Shown here: piece by piece, positions 1 through 6,963 of the stretch
How the letters are laid out: each line of letters begins with the position of its first letter
Position numbering within the stretch: the stretch's first letter is position 1
Assembly: GCA_964538885.1 (NCBI GenBank)
Contig: CAZIHR010000027.1
Coordinates: 1-31,585, forward strand
DNA: 31,585 nt
Source of the DNA: JAPOPJ01 sp964538885
GTDB lineage: Archaea; Thermoproteota; Nitrososphaeria; Nitrososphaerales; Nitrosopumilaceae
Direction of reading: 5' to 3'
Translations under genes and position numbers: made by a program
Notes under the pieces: generated by a model
Told to the model about the DNA's origin: nothing
The model's input: the letters and a program-made list of their open reading frames with translations, nothing else
The model's database searches: none

Positions 1-39
1 CTTTCTCTTTCCAATGTCAATTCCAATGCTTACGTTCAT
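1..39 (-). CDS. IS110-family recombinase (DEDD transposase), N-terminal fragment cut by window edge
   Basis: Only the first 13 codons are inside the window. They read MNVSIGIDIGKRK from an ATG at 39. The pattern (I/V)GID(I/V)(G/S)K is how IS110-family recombinases begin, and its Asp would be the first catalytic residue of the RuvC-like DEDD domain. A strong Shine-Dalgarno site (GGAGGTGA, minus strand, 48-55) lies 8 bases before the start. That is unlike the mostly leaderless genes around it and fits a transferred mobile gene. The fragment is too short to prove the family. A partial actin- or Hsp70-fold protein could begin in a similar way, but the structured repeat behind it favours IS110. 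Confidence 0.6.
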   Translation of the reverse strand, partial: MNVSIGIDIGKRK

Positions 40-52
40 CCTTTCTATCACC

Positions 53-230
53 TCCTTGCGGATGTATGGTGAAACGAAAGCTGCATACGCCTATCATAAA
101 ATAAAGCCAACTTAGACAGCAGCTCGGACTGCCCCATTCAAACACAAGGGCGCGGAGCCCATTTTTGTGTAGGGGTCGTTCCATCACAATAACTACGGCG
201 GGGTGGTTATCATGTCTTCAAACAAGACAT
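53..230 (-). ncRNA. Candidate IS110 bridge RNA / non-coding end upstream of the recombinase
   Basis: This non-coding stretch lies just upstream of the recombinase start and is read in the same direction. IS110 elements are known to carry a bridge RNA (seekRNA) in the non-coding end next to the recombinase, pairing with target and donor DNA. Visible structure: a hairpin at 143-169 (CACAA/TTGTG outer and GGGC/GCCC inner arms, with a 4-base bulge) and a perfect 7-bp hairpin at 212-230 (ATGTCTT/AAGACAT, 5-base loop), which would be near the RNA 5' end. Bases 53-212 align without gaps to 22128-22287. The RNA role and its ends are inferred; the structure and the repeat are seen. Confidence 0.5.
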
Positions 231-275
231 TTCTATCTTATACGGAAAAGACAATACAAAACATAACGGGTTGTT

Positions 276-499
276 CAGTTAACCCAAATGTGCCTCATAA
301 TAAAATAACTCTGTAAAAACGTAAACAGATCAATAAGCGAAATACTGACAAGATTTGATTTGTCTAGAAACAAAACCAATCAGATTGGTAAATAACCCAC
401 AATTATATCGAGATGTCATCTACCATATGAGCAAGTTTCCATACCTGAGCCAAAACCGCCTCCATAATGACGTGGCTTGTGACACATCTGGGTTAACTG
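276..499. repeat. MITE-like element with imperfect terminal inverted repeats
   Basis: Bases 276-292 and 483-499 are inverted copies of each other at 16 of 17 positions, with an 11-bp perfect outer part (CAGTTAACCCA / TGGGTTAACTG). The match continues weakly inward if a 2-base bulge is allowed. The 190 bp between the arms have no convincing reading frame. They include a small palindrome (CCAATC-A-GATTGG, 376-388) and a weak hairpin (GACAA/TTGTC, 347-364). No clear target-site duplication is visible. The size and ends fit a non-autonomous transposable element; a long-range RNA stem is the alternative. Bases 500-568 show nothing further. Confidence 0.45.
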
Positions 500-568
500 T
501 GTGAAATCATATCAAAAGTGATGATCCAATCTATCCTACTACAAACAATATGTAATTTGATGACGTAT

Positions 569-1165
569 CTACTTTACAATTGCTTGGTTGTCAAGTTGTA
601 ACAATTGCGCTTCTATCTCCTCATCGGTCTCATTACCATACGAGATTAAGATTCTGTCATCTTCTTGAATCTCATATTCGCGTATATCATCTACTTTTTC
701 TCTGTTGATGTAGAACTTTATAGAGTATTCGTCGTTTGTACAAAAGTTCCTGCCATCAAGGAACATATAGCATTTGTCATCAAGACCTATGCCTAGACTC
801 TCAAACAGATATCCAAGCTTGACTCCTGTGGCATGTTTGTGGATCGTCGAACCATCCCGTCCTTCAAAATGAATCCATGGTGATTTTGTCTGGTATGCTG
901 GCGACGAAAAGTCAAATTCATCTTTAAATATCTTGACTAGAATTGCCGCATGTGCGTGATCACTTCTCATGGCACCTGCACCAGGTGGTGAACCCGGTGC
1001 GGTCTCGTCCAAATTGATGAATAGATAACCTGCATAACCTACTATTGCTGCAATTGTTGCTAATACACCAATTGTTATGAGTAGTTTGGTTCTCTTCTCA
1101 GCAGATCGTTTTGTTGCAAAACTCTCACGTTTCTGTTCACGCTCACGCCGTTCTTTTCGTCCCAT
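569..1165 (-). CDS. Conserved hypothetical protein, single N-terminal membrane anchor
   Basis: A protein of 198 residues from the ATG at 1165; a TTG at 1183 would add six residues. The N-terminus is very basic (MGRKERREREQKRE), followed by a single hydrophobic helix at about residues 28-48, so the remainder is probably outside the membrane. The soluble part carries histidine motifs, SDHAHAAI at about 68-75 and HKHATG at about 110-115, plus two cysteines near 132 and 141 (DKCYMFLDGRNFC). The His pairs could bind a metal such as copper, and the Cys pair could form a disulfide; both are inferences. I recognise it only as the type of conserved thaumarchaeal protein that has no assigned function. 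Confidence 0.75.
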   Translation of the reverse strand: MGRKERREREQKRESFATKRSAEKRTKLLITIGVLATIAAIVGYAGYLFINLDETAPGSPPGAGAMRSDHAHAAILVKIFKDEFDFSSPAYQTKSPWIHFEGRDGSTIHKHATGVKLGYLFESLGIGLDDKCYMFLDGRNFCTNDEYSIKFYINREKVDDIREYEIQEDDRILISYGNETDEEIEAQLLQLDNQAIVK

Positions 1166-1374
1166 AGGAATATTCTGATTCAAAAATCTGCCCTAATAAA
1201 GGCTTTCAAGACGTTTGCTTTTTTGGCATATAATTTTAGATGCTTGTCTGATTTTTTTTCTGTATGTGAATATCTATTAGACTATACTACACATGCTGCA
1301 ACCCTTATCCGAACTTTTGTGTACTAGATGTTACCCGCTGAAACAATAAATAAAATCATACTTGATTATATCCT

Positions 1375-1788
1375 GTGGATTGCATATTTTGTGATATACT
1401 GAGTGGGAAAAGAAATGGACATTTCATATATCAAGATGATTTTCATGCGGCAATCTTAGACAAGTATCCCATAGATGTTGGACACGCGTTGGTACTTCCT
1501 AAAAGGCATTATATGCAAATCACAGATATGGAACCCGTTGCTGTAGGCACACTGTTTTCACTTGTACCCAAGATTGCGGGGGCCATTTTGAAGGCAACGC
1601 GGGCAGATGCGTTCAGCATAGCACAGAACAACGGCCGCGCGGCAAAGCAGATAGTCCCACACGTACACATCCACATTATACCCAGATATATCAGCAAGGG
1701 GACAGTATGGACCAAACGAAAAATTGCAGACGACTCTGAACTGAGTAATCTTGCAGATGCCATTCGCAAAATGCTTGACTTACACTGA
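1375..1788 (+). CDS. HIT family protein (histidine triad nucleotide hydrolase)
   Basis: A 137-residue protein, normal length for the HIT family, which hydrolyses or transfers nucleoside phosphoramidates and dinucleoside polyphosphates. The histidine triad PHVHIHIIPR ends the core domain, with the three triad histidines at residues 96, 98 and 100. The start MDCIFC gives a CxxC pair typical of Zn-binding HIT proteins. The start codon is GTG at 1375; an AT-rich TATA-like stretch (about 1343-1355) ends about 20 bases before it, which suits leaderless transcription. The stop codon is one base from that of the release factor on the other strand. A second HIT gene lies at 6553. The specific substrate cannot be told from sequence. 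Confidence 0.92.
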   Translation: MDCIFCDILSGKRNGHFIYQDDFHAAILDKYPIDVGHALVLPKRHYMQITDMEPVAVGTLFSLVPKIAGAILKATRADAFSIAQNNGRAAKQIVPHVHIHIIPRYISKGTVWTKRKIADDSELSNLADAIRKMLDLH

Positions 1789-1789
1789 C

Positions 1790-3070
1790 TTATTTTGCAT
1801 GTCCTGGATTGTATCTTAGTAGTGCGCCAATCTTACCAATACTAGTAAGATTTATGCCGTGTTCTGCCTTGCCTGAGATCACTTCTAACTGCGTTCCCAT
1901 CTTTGCTGCCATGAGTTCCAGATAATCTATTATATCTTGGCTTTTTACCTCTACTTCCATAGCGTTGCAGCTGGGACATGGATTGTTTGCAAATTCTGTT
2001 TTTTTTGGAATTACCTGTTGCATGTCAATAATCTCTTCTCTTGTATTGTGACATCGTTTGCACTGTCCTTCAACACGATACGTGTTTGTATTGTCTGTTA
2101 TAATCAACGTCTTGACTATATTGTTTTGTAGCATATCTATTGTCTCTTTCATACCGTACGCTCCTAGTCCTGACTGTGAATTTATCTCACGAAAAAGACC
2201 ATCTACCAGCTTCTTCTCCTCAACTAACCTAAAGTCAGAAAGAATATCTGATGCTTTTACAAATGCTTCGCGTATTCCCTCCCTACCTGCATATGATGAA
2301 TCAAGTGTAGCCATAATCATATTTTGTAGGCGATATTCTAGATATCCTCCATTGACAAAATCTTCTTTTGTGGGTCCCGGACCTGAAACCACCAGTCCTT
2401 TGATAGGATATATGTCGATAAAATACTCTCTTGTGGTCTCTGCAACTCTGTTGTAATAATATGTTAATTCCATCTCTCTTAGCTTTTGGAACCGTTTGGC
2501 AGACTGACCACCTTGTCTGTGTTTGCCAGCTACACCAGAACTGGTCTGTGCTAGTACCTCGATTTTATCTCCCTGTAACAGTCCCCACCCAGCATCCTTT
2601 GCATCTATTGCCAAAAATCCAATTAAATTGTCGTCTTTTAACATGTCTTTGAGAATATCTACATGAAAATGATCATCACATCTGTAGAGATACTGGTTCA
2701 GATCTTTTGGCGGTTCAATCTCCCAAGCTCTCACCGTTTCGCTACCTAGTGGTCCACCTCCTTCTGGTGGAAGGGCTCCACAAAATATCACCAATCCTCT
2801 GTTTGGAGTTTTTTTGTACAATCTCAGGCGCTGAATTACCTTTCCAAGAGAATCCACCACGTGAGTACGGGTTAAATCTGACTTTATGTTGTCTGCTGTT
2901 CCTTGTTCTTGCTGGAGTGTACTGATTATTTCGTGAAGCTGCTTTCCTTTGGGGATGTAAACCGTAATTAACTCTGTTCCCCTTCCAGATTTTTGGGATA
3001 GCTCATCAAGTGTTTTTCTGATTTTGTATAATTGAACAGAATTTTGTTTCTCGATGTTTATTTTGCCCAT
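1790..3070 (-). CDS. prf1: Peptide chain release factor aRF1
   Basis: This 426-residue protein recognises all three stop codons and triggers peptide release on the archaeal ribosome. The stop-codon motif NIKS is at residues 61-64 and the catalytic GGQ at 187-189, in the context GKHRQGGQSAKRFQ. The C-terminal domain has two Cys pairs (CKRC and CPSC), as in many archaeal aRF1 proteins. The length is standard for archaeal and eukaryotic class-1 factors. The ATG at 3070 is preceded by a TATA box about 25 bases upstream. The gene is convergent with the HIT gene, with a one-base gap. Confidence 0.97.
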   Translation of the reverse strand: MGKINIEKQNSVQLYKIRKTLDELSQKSGRGTELITVYIPKGKQLHEIISTLQQEQGTADNIKSDLTRTHVVDSLGKVIQRLRLYKKTPNRGLVIFCGALPPEGGGPLGSETVRAWEIEPPKDLNQYLYRCDDHFHVDILKDMLKDDNLIGFLAIDAKDAGWGLLQGDKIEVLAQTSSGVAGKHRQGGQSAKRFQKLREMELTYYYNRVAETTREYFIDIYPIKGLVVSGPGPTKEDFVNGGYLEYRLQNMIMATLDSSYAGREGIREAFVKASDILSDFRLVEEKKLVDGLFREINSQSGLGAYGMKETIDMLQNNIVKTLIITDNTNTYRVEGQCKRCHNTREEIIDMQQVIPKKTEFANNPCPSCNAMEVEVKSQDIIDYLELMAAKMGTQLEVISGKAEHGINLTSIGKIGALLRYNPGHAK

Positions 3071-3087
3071 TTTTAGATTAACTCTTT

Positions 3088-3097
3088 TTATAAATAT
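3088..3097 (-). promoter_or_regulatory. TATA box of prf1
   Basis: On the minus strand TTTATAAAAA is centred about 23-25 bases before the aRF1 ATG, the spacing expected for a leaderless archaeal transcript. Confidence 0.55.
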
Positions 3098-3487
3098 TAA
3101 GTTTGATTGAAATGTGTAACTGAATATTTTATCTAATTATTTTCTGTATAAAATAGTTTCATCAGATGTGGTGACACAGCATGTTTCATCATAATGACTT
3201 CAGTTGATAGTTACAAGAATCAATTTTGAAATATATTTACTCTGTGCAAAAATCTGAAATTTTAGTAGGTTATTATGATGTATATGATGACAAAATATGG
3301 TCTTTTGGATACGATCATGTGTGTGTGTATTAATTACTTGTAATATGGTAAATGCGATATATCTGCTAAAACACATTGTTGGAGTTTTTACTGTGACTTG
3401 ACCATCCAAAATATTGGAATAAAGTGCGCGATCATGGCAGATGCAGAACATGTCCTATTGGTTGTAAACACTAGAGCAATTCATATG
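3098..3487. other. Intergenic region, no gene supported
   Basis: About 390 AT-rich bases lie between the aRF1 promoter and a small membrane-protein gene. I see no tRNA, no strong hairpin and no convincing reading frame. An 83-codon open frame on the minus strand (3200-3451) has an amino-acid mix typical of random AT-rich sequence and was not called. Confidence 0.5.
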
Positions 3488-3676
3488 TCATGTGGGATTT
3501 AGTGGTTTTGTTACTCTAAGTAATGCCATACTAATTGCAGCCATGGCCAGAAACAGGGTGATTGCTAGGGGATCCACAACGGCCCAAAATTGGTCGGTGT
3601 TGACATACATCCCAACAGCTATAAGTGCTGCACCAAATACACCAAGACCTAGTATTGTATAGTTTAGTTTGCCCAT
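3488..3676 (-). CDS. Small two-helix membrane protein
   Basis: A 62-residue protein from the ATG at 3676 (MGKLNYTILG). Two hydrophobic helices are evident at about residues 6-24 and 34-53, with a short loop containing NTDQFW and a polar tail ending KPLNPT. An upstream in-frame ATG would add 30 non-membrane residues, but a TATA-like box (ATATAT, 3700-3710, minus strand) sits about 27 bases before 3676 and favours the shorter form. I do not recognise a family. Small two-helix proteins of this kind are common in Thaumarchaeota, and the function is unknown. Confidence 0.6.
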   Translation of the reverse strand: MGKLNYTILGLGVFGAALIAVGMYVNTDQFWAVVDPLAITLFLAMAAISMALLRVTKPLNPT

Positions 3677-3864
3677 TTTAATTTTCCACATCTGTTTGAA
3701 TATATGTTTAACGTGTTTGAATTCTGCAAATAGAGACAGTGACATCTTTAGATATAATGACATCATATATCTAATAATTTCATTATAGTGGGTAGTCCCA
3801 AGAATTTATCACATGATTTGTCTTTTTTTGCAGAAGAACCATCATTCGTAAAGGATATTAAATA

Positions 3865-4002
3865 ATGATGCCATTTCATTTTATGAACAACCGTACAATC
3901 CCTGTATGTTTTACAGACAAACAATACAAGCTGATCGAGGCATTTGCTAAGAGAAATGGTATGCTTAATACAAGCCAAGCTCTTGAAAAAATGCTAAAGT
4001 AG
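3865..4002 (+). CDS. Small protein of 39-45 residues, possibly RHH-like
   Basis: A short frame read from ATG at 3865, 3868 or 3883, ending in TAG at 4002. The core (NRTIPVCFTDKQYKLIEAFA then KRNGMLNTSQALEKML) has a beta strand followed by two helices. This resembles the pattern of short ribbon-helix-helix regulators and of small thaumarchaeal proteins of the type 'SFTDKQYKLIEEYAKKKGMLNTSQ'. Coding appearance is good: balanced codons, charged amphipathic helices and no low-complexity runs. A 7-bp hairpin follows 31 bases after the stop. DNA binding is inferred from the shape only. Confidence 0.6.
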   Translation: MMPFHFMNNRTIPVCFTDKQYKLIEAFAKRNGMLNTSQALEKMLK

Positions 4003-4033
4003 AATTTTTCAACATTTATTTTATTAAAAAACC

Positions 4034-4057
4034 TGCTAGCTGTGCCACATGCTAGCA
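4034..4057 (+). terminator. Hairpin after the small RHH-like gene
   Basis: A perfect 7-bp stem (TGCTAGC / GCTAGCA) encloses a 10-base loop. It lies 31 bases past the stop at 4002, in an otherwise AT-rich gap. It could end or stabilise the short transcript. There is no T-run straight after it, so a termination role is uncertain. Confidence 0.35.
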
Positions 4058-4208
4058 ATCATACATTTATGCTGTTGTTACAGTGTAGTCTTTTCAACTT
4101 TTTTCTTCTGATTTGATTTAGTCGTATGGCATTACACGTATATGTGATTCTGTTTGAAACATCATCAATACAGAAAGATTTTTGAGAGCAATTCTGATTC
4201 TATAACCG

Positions 4209-4718
4209 TTGGCAAAAAAACGCCAGATTCTTGTAATCGGTAATAACGACAACGGATGTACGGACATGCACAAGACAATAGCTTATACGGTGGGCGGTCT
4301 ACTTGCAAAGTCCGGCAGTGTCCTCATTACGGGTGGTATGGGTGGAGTCATGCATGCAGCAAGTCATGGTGCTCATGATGCAAACGGTATTGTTGTGGGC
4401 ATTATACCGCAACAAGATGCATCATTTGCAAACCAGCATTGCGATATAGTGATTTCAACAGGCATGGGCTTTACTAGGAATTTCCTGAACGCGCTGTCAG
4501 CTGATGGAGTAATCATAATTGGTGGTGGTTCTGGAACGCTGTCTGAAATGTGTGCTGCTGACATGAACAAAAAACCCATGGTTGCAATTCGGAATTTGGG
4601 TGGAGCGACAGCCCCATTCATTGATGGTTATATAGATCATAGGAAAAATATCAAGATAGTTGGAACCGACACGGCAGAGGAGGCCGTTAAGACAATACTA
4701 GATCTAATCACTAAATAG
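4209..4718 (+). CDS. TIGR00725-type SLOG/LOG family nucleotide-binding protein
   Basis: A 169-residue Rossmann-like protein. The glycine-rich segment LITGGMGGVMHAAS lies at about residues 39-52, and GGGSGTLSEM at about 105-114 matches the GGxGTxxE signature of the LOG/SLOG superfamily (lysine-decarboxylase-like, DprA-related). Such proteins bind nucleotides or nucleoside monophosphates. The TIGR00725 group has no settled reaction; related LOG enzymes release cytokinin bases from their ribotides. The start is TTG at 4209, in a natural position before the first beta strand. The last 8 bases overlap the end of the convergent dehydrogenase gene. Confidence 0.85.
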   Translation: MAKKRQILVIGNNDNGCTDMHKTIAYTVGGLLAKSGSVLITGGMGGVMHAASHGAHDANGIVVGIIPQQDASFANQHCDIVISTGMGFTRNFLNALSADGVIIIGGGSGTLSEMCAADMNKKPMVAIRNLGGATAPFIDGYIDHRKNIKIVGTDTAEEAVKTILDLITK

Positions 4719-5847
4719 ATACAAGCAGAGGATCGGGCTCGTAAAACGTTCCTTCTTTTTGCACAAGTGCGTTTAATTCGTTAACTATATCTTTAATTCC
4801 AATATACTTACCTGTCTCAAACAACGGCTTTTTGAGTCCAAGTCCAAGTCTTGCTGCCTTTTCAATCTCTTCAATATCACTAACTTCGTTTGTGACAAGC
4901 CATGCAGCATTATTTAGTATGTTGGCTATTATCTGAATTGGGTTGCATTTTTGTGCTAATTCTTCTGTTAGTGTGACACGTTCGTATTTGTCATCAGAGT
5001 ATTTGTAAAAACCTTCTCCAGATTTCTGGCCCAATTTTCCTCTTTCAAACATCTCTGTAATCTTGGGATGTGGACGAATCACTTTCTTGTCACGCGTGTA
5101 CATTTCATGCGTTGCTTTATGTATCACATCCATGCCTGTAAAGTCTGCTAGCTCGAATATCCCCATGGGAAATCCAAGTTTGAATTTCACTGCTGAATCA
5201 ATCTCTTCCAAAGTTGCACTCGACCTGTCTCTGACGTAACATGCTTCATGTACCATTGGTATGAACAATCTGTTGATGATAAAACCTGGTACGTCACGTC
5301 TACACAAGACTGCCTGTTTTTCTATTGTTCTTACATAATCTTGTGTAATTCTTACTGTTTCAGGCGATGTTTTTTGGCCGGGAATAATTTCTACAAGTTT
5401 CATTAATTGTGGTGGGTTGAAGAAATGTATTCCAATAAATTTGTCTGGTCTGCTGGTGGTACTTGCAATCTCTGTGATTGGCAGTGTACTGGTATTTGAC
5501 GCAAAAATAACACTACTGTCAGCTACAGCATCAAGCTCAGCGTATACTTTGCTCTTTACATTCATAATTTCGGGTACTACCTCAATGACCATATGTGATC
5601 TTTTTACTGCTTCAGCTAGGTCCAGCATTGGTGTAATTCTGGCATATGTTGCATCAGCTTCTTGTTTTGAAATTTTCTGTTTTACAACAAGCTTATCAAG
5701 ACTCCATCTTATTTTATCCATCGCTTTGTCCAAAAACTTTTGTTCAATATCTCGTAAAACTACATTATATCCTGCAAGAGCCGACACTTGAGCAATCCCA
5801 TGACCCATTACTCCTGAACCTAGAATGGTTATATTTGAAATTACCAT
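4711..5847 (-). CDS. 3-hydroxyacyl-CoA dehydrogenase (probable 3-hydroxybutyryl-CoA dehydrogenase)
   Basis: A 378-residue NAD-dependent dehydrogenase. The N-terminal Rossmann motif GSGVMGHG spans residues 10-17, and the active-site region includes the IGIHFFNPP segment near 139-147. A normal 3HCDH C-terminal domain follows to about 285. The protein is about 90 residues longer than single-domain enzymes and ends with a second, shorter 3HCDH-like repeat (about 300-378). Thaumarchaeota use such an enzyme to oxidise 3-hydroxybutyryl-CoA to acetoacetyl-CoA in the 3-hydroxypropionate/4-hydroxybutyrate CO2-fixation cycle, so this is the likely role; the substrate is inferred. A TATA box is 26 bases before the ATG and a 20-bp palindrome lies upstream of that. 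Confidence 0.92.
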   Translation of the reverse strand: MVISNITILGSGVMGHGIAQVSALAGYNVVLRDIEQKFLDKAMDKIRWSLDKLVVKQKISKQEADATYARITPMLDLAEAVKRSHMVIEVVPEIMNVKSKVYAELDAVADSSVIFASNTSTLPITEIASTTSRPDKFIGIHFFNPPQLMKLVEIIPGQKTSPETVRITQDYVRTIEKQAVLCRRDVPGFIINRLFIPMVHEACYVRDRSSATLEEIDSAVKFKLGFPMGIFELADFTGMDVIHKATHEMYTRDKKVIRPHPKITEMFERGKLGQKSGEGFYKYSDDKYERVTLTEELAQKCNPIQIIANILNNAAWLVTNEVSDIEEIEKAARLGLGLKKPLFETGKYIGIKDIVNELNALVQKEGTFYEPDPLLVSI

Positions 5848-5867
5848 ATCAGAGGACCGTCAAAGTC

Positions 5868-5877
5868 CTTTATAATG
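5868..5877 (-). promoter_or_regulatory. TATA box of the 3-hydroxyacyl-CoA dehydrogenase gene
   Basis: Minus-strand CATTATAAAG is centred about 26 bases before the ATG at 5847, placing transcription start at or near the start codon. Confidence 0.55.
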
Positions 5878-5897
5878 TATGTCCGCATTATCACTTT

Positions 5898-5917
5898 AAT
5901 TTCAAATATTTGAAATT
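5898..5917. promoter_or_regulatory. Perfect 20-bp palindrome upstream of the dehydrogenase promoter
   Basis: AATTTCAAATATTTGAAATT is fully self-complementary. It lies about 20 bp upstream of the dehydrogenase TATA box, where an archaeal activator or repressor dimer could bind. No regulator is known to me for this site. Part of the symmetry could come by chance from the AT-rich composition. Confidence 0.35.
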
Positions 5918-6045
5918 TTATCTAATCAACCAAAGTCCAACTACCAAAATCATATCATATTTGTATCAGGTTAAAGATGTAACTTTTCATTCAATACATA
6001 CAAAATTACACGATGCGCGCGTCATTTTTTATCTCTTTCAAACAA

Positions 6046-6053
6046 TTTATAAA
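6046..6053 (+). promoter_or_regulatory. TATA box for the zinc-finger/membrane-protein pair
   Basis: TTTATAAA is centred 27 bases before the ATG at 6077, the classic archaeal spacing for a leaderless transcript. Confidence 0.65.
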
Positions 6054-6076
6054 ATATTTACCAATCTGATACGTCG

Positions 6077-6238
6077 ATGGGATTATTTAAAAAAAAATAC
6101 AAAAATGAGACCAAATGCAAAGAATGTGGACTGGAACTTCCCACGGCTGAACGCCTTACAAGACACATGAAAAAAGCACATGGCAATGTACCTGAAAAAA
6201 AACTTGACCCTGACTCTGGTGGGGGTGGTACGTGGTAA
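6077..6238 (+). CDS. C2H2-type zinc-finger microprotein
   Basis: A 53-residue protein. The basic N-terminus (MGLFKKKYKNE) is followed by a classical C2H2 finger, with Cys at residues 14 and 17 and His at 30 and 35 (C-x2-C-x12-H-x4-H, in CKECGLELPTAERLTRHMKK). A Pro/Asp/Gly-rich tail ends in Trp. It may bind nucleic acid or protein; single-finger archaeal proteins are mostly uncharacterised. The start is firm because a TATA box is 27 bases upstream. The next gene begins one base after the stop codon, so the two are almost certainly co-transcribed. Confidence 0.8.
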   Translation: MGLFKKKYKNETKCKECGLELPTAERLTRHMKKAHGNVPEKKLDPDSGGGGTW

Positions 6239-6239
6239 C

Positions 6240-6524
6240 ATGGAATTATCATCAGGCAAAAAAGCCACACTTGCTATTGGCGGCGCGTTTATAGTTGCAG
6301 GTATGGTGCTATCTACCATTGTATTTCCATTTTGGAATTTTATTCGTGAAGATGTATTTGAGGATGTAGAAATTTTATCAAATAACAATGGTGTGTGTTA
6401 TGTTGAGACTTTGGATAGAATTCCAAAAACCATTACAGACTGCACACTTTTTCCAGGTGATACTGCCACAATCAAATTTGGTAAGGGACTTGCATGGGCC
6501 ACACTGGTCAACCGCGACAACTGA
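6240..6524 (+). CDS. Small single-pass membrane protein, conserved hypothetical
   Basis: A 94-residue protein starting at the ATG one base after the zinc-finger stop; the open frame extends further upstream but only through that gene. A membrane helix runs from about residue 9 to 32 (LAIGGAFIVAGMVLSTIVFP). The remaining 60 residues are probably external and contain two Cys about 16 residues apart (CYVETL and ITDC), which could form a disulfide. No family is recognised. Tight linkage to the zinc-finger gene suggests a shared role, but nothing indicates what it is. Confidence 0.65.
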   Translation: MELSSGKKATLAIGGAFIVAGMVLSTIVFPFWNFIREDVFEDVEILSNNNGVCYVETLDRIPKTITDCTLFPGDTATIKFGKGLAWATLVNRDN

Positions 6525-6552
6525 CTTTAATATATGAACACGGTCGGATTTT

Positions 6553-6963
6553 ATGATGGATTGTATATTTTGTAGAATTATTAACAGAGAAATACCAGCA
6601 AAGTTTCTCTCCGAAACTGTAAACTCTGTCTCTTTTCTGGATGCATTTCCACTAGTGCCGGGACATGTCTTGGTGATACCAAAAACACATCGTGAAAAGT
6701 TACAAGACCTGCCAGTAGACGAAAATAGTGACCTGTTTTCACTGGTGCACCGTATGATTTCTAGAGTAGACAAGCTTACAGGAGCAACATTGATTGCAGT
6801 ACATAATGGCAAGGATGCTGGGCAAGAGATTCCTCATGTGCATGTACATCTAGTTCCACGATCTACATCTGATTCAGCAGGAGCAATACACAGCATGTTT
6901 CACACTAGAAAAAACATTTCTGATGTGCAGATTAACAACGCATACCACATACTCAAAGATTAG
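6553..6963 (+). CDS. HIT family protein, second paralogue
   Basis: A 136-residue histidine-triad protein. PHVHVHLVPR gives triad histidines at residues 95, 97 and 99, and the N-terminus MMDCIFC has the CxxC pair. It resembles the HIT gene at 1375 in layout but is clearly diverged, so this is an old duplication rather than a recent one. Two ATGs are adjacent (6553 and 6556). A TATA-like stretch (TTTAATATA, about 6524-6533) lies the right distance upstream of either. The last 4 bases overlap the stop of the convergent DnaJ-ferredoxin gene. The expected activity is hydrolysis of nucleoside phosphoramidates or dinucleotides. Confidence 0.92.
   Translation: MMDCIFCRIINREIPAKFLSETVNSVSFLDAFPLVPGHVLVIPKTHREKLQDLPVDENSDLFSLVHRMISRVDKLTGATLIAVHNGKDAGQEIPHVHVHLVPRSTSDSAGAIHSMFHTRKNISDVQINNAYHILKD

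Noticed and set aside
376..388. CCAATC-A-GATTGG palindrome as an operator
   Set aside because: Short, inside the MITE-like core and far from any start codon; no reason to call it regulatory.
3200..3451. 83-codon open frame on the minus strand
   Set aside because: Its residue mix (many His, Cys, Ile, no domain pattern) is typical of random AT-rich sequence, and no promoter fits.
6180..6239. Upstream start for the membrane protein at 6240
   Set aside because: These codons lie wholly within the zinc-finger gene in another frame; the ATG at 6240 directly follows that gene's stop.
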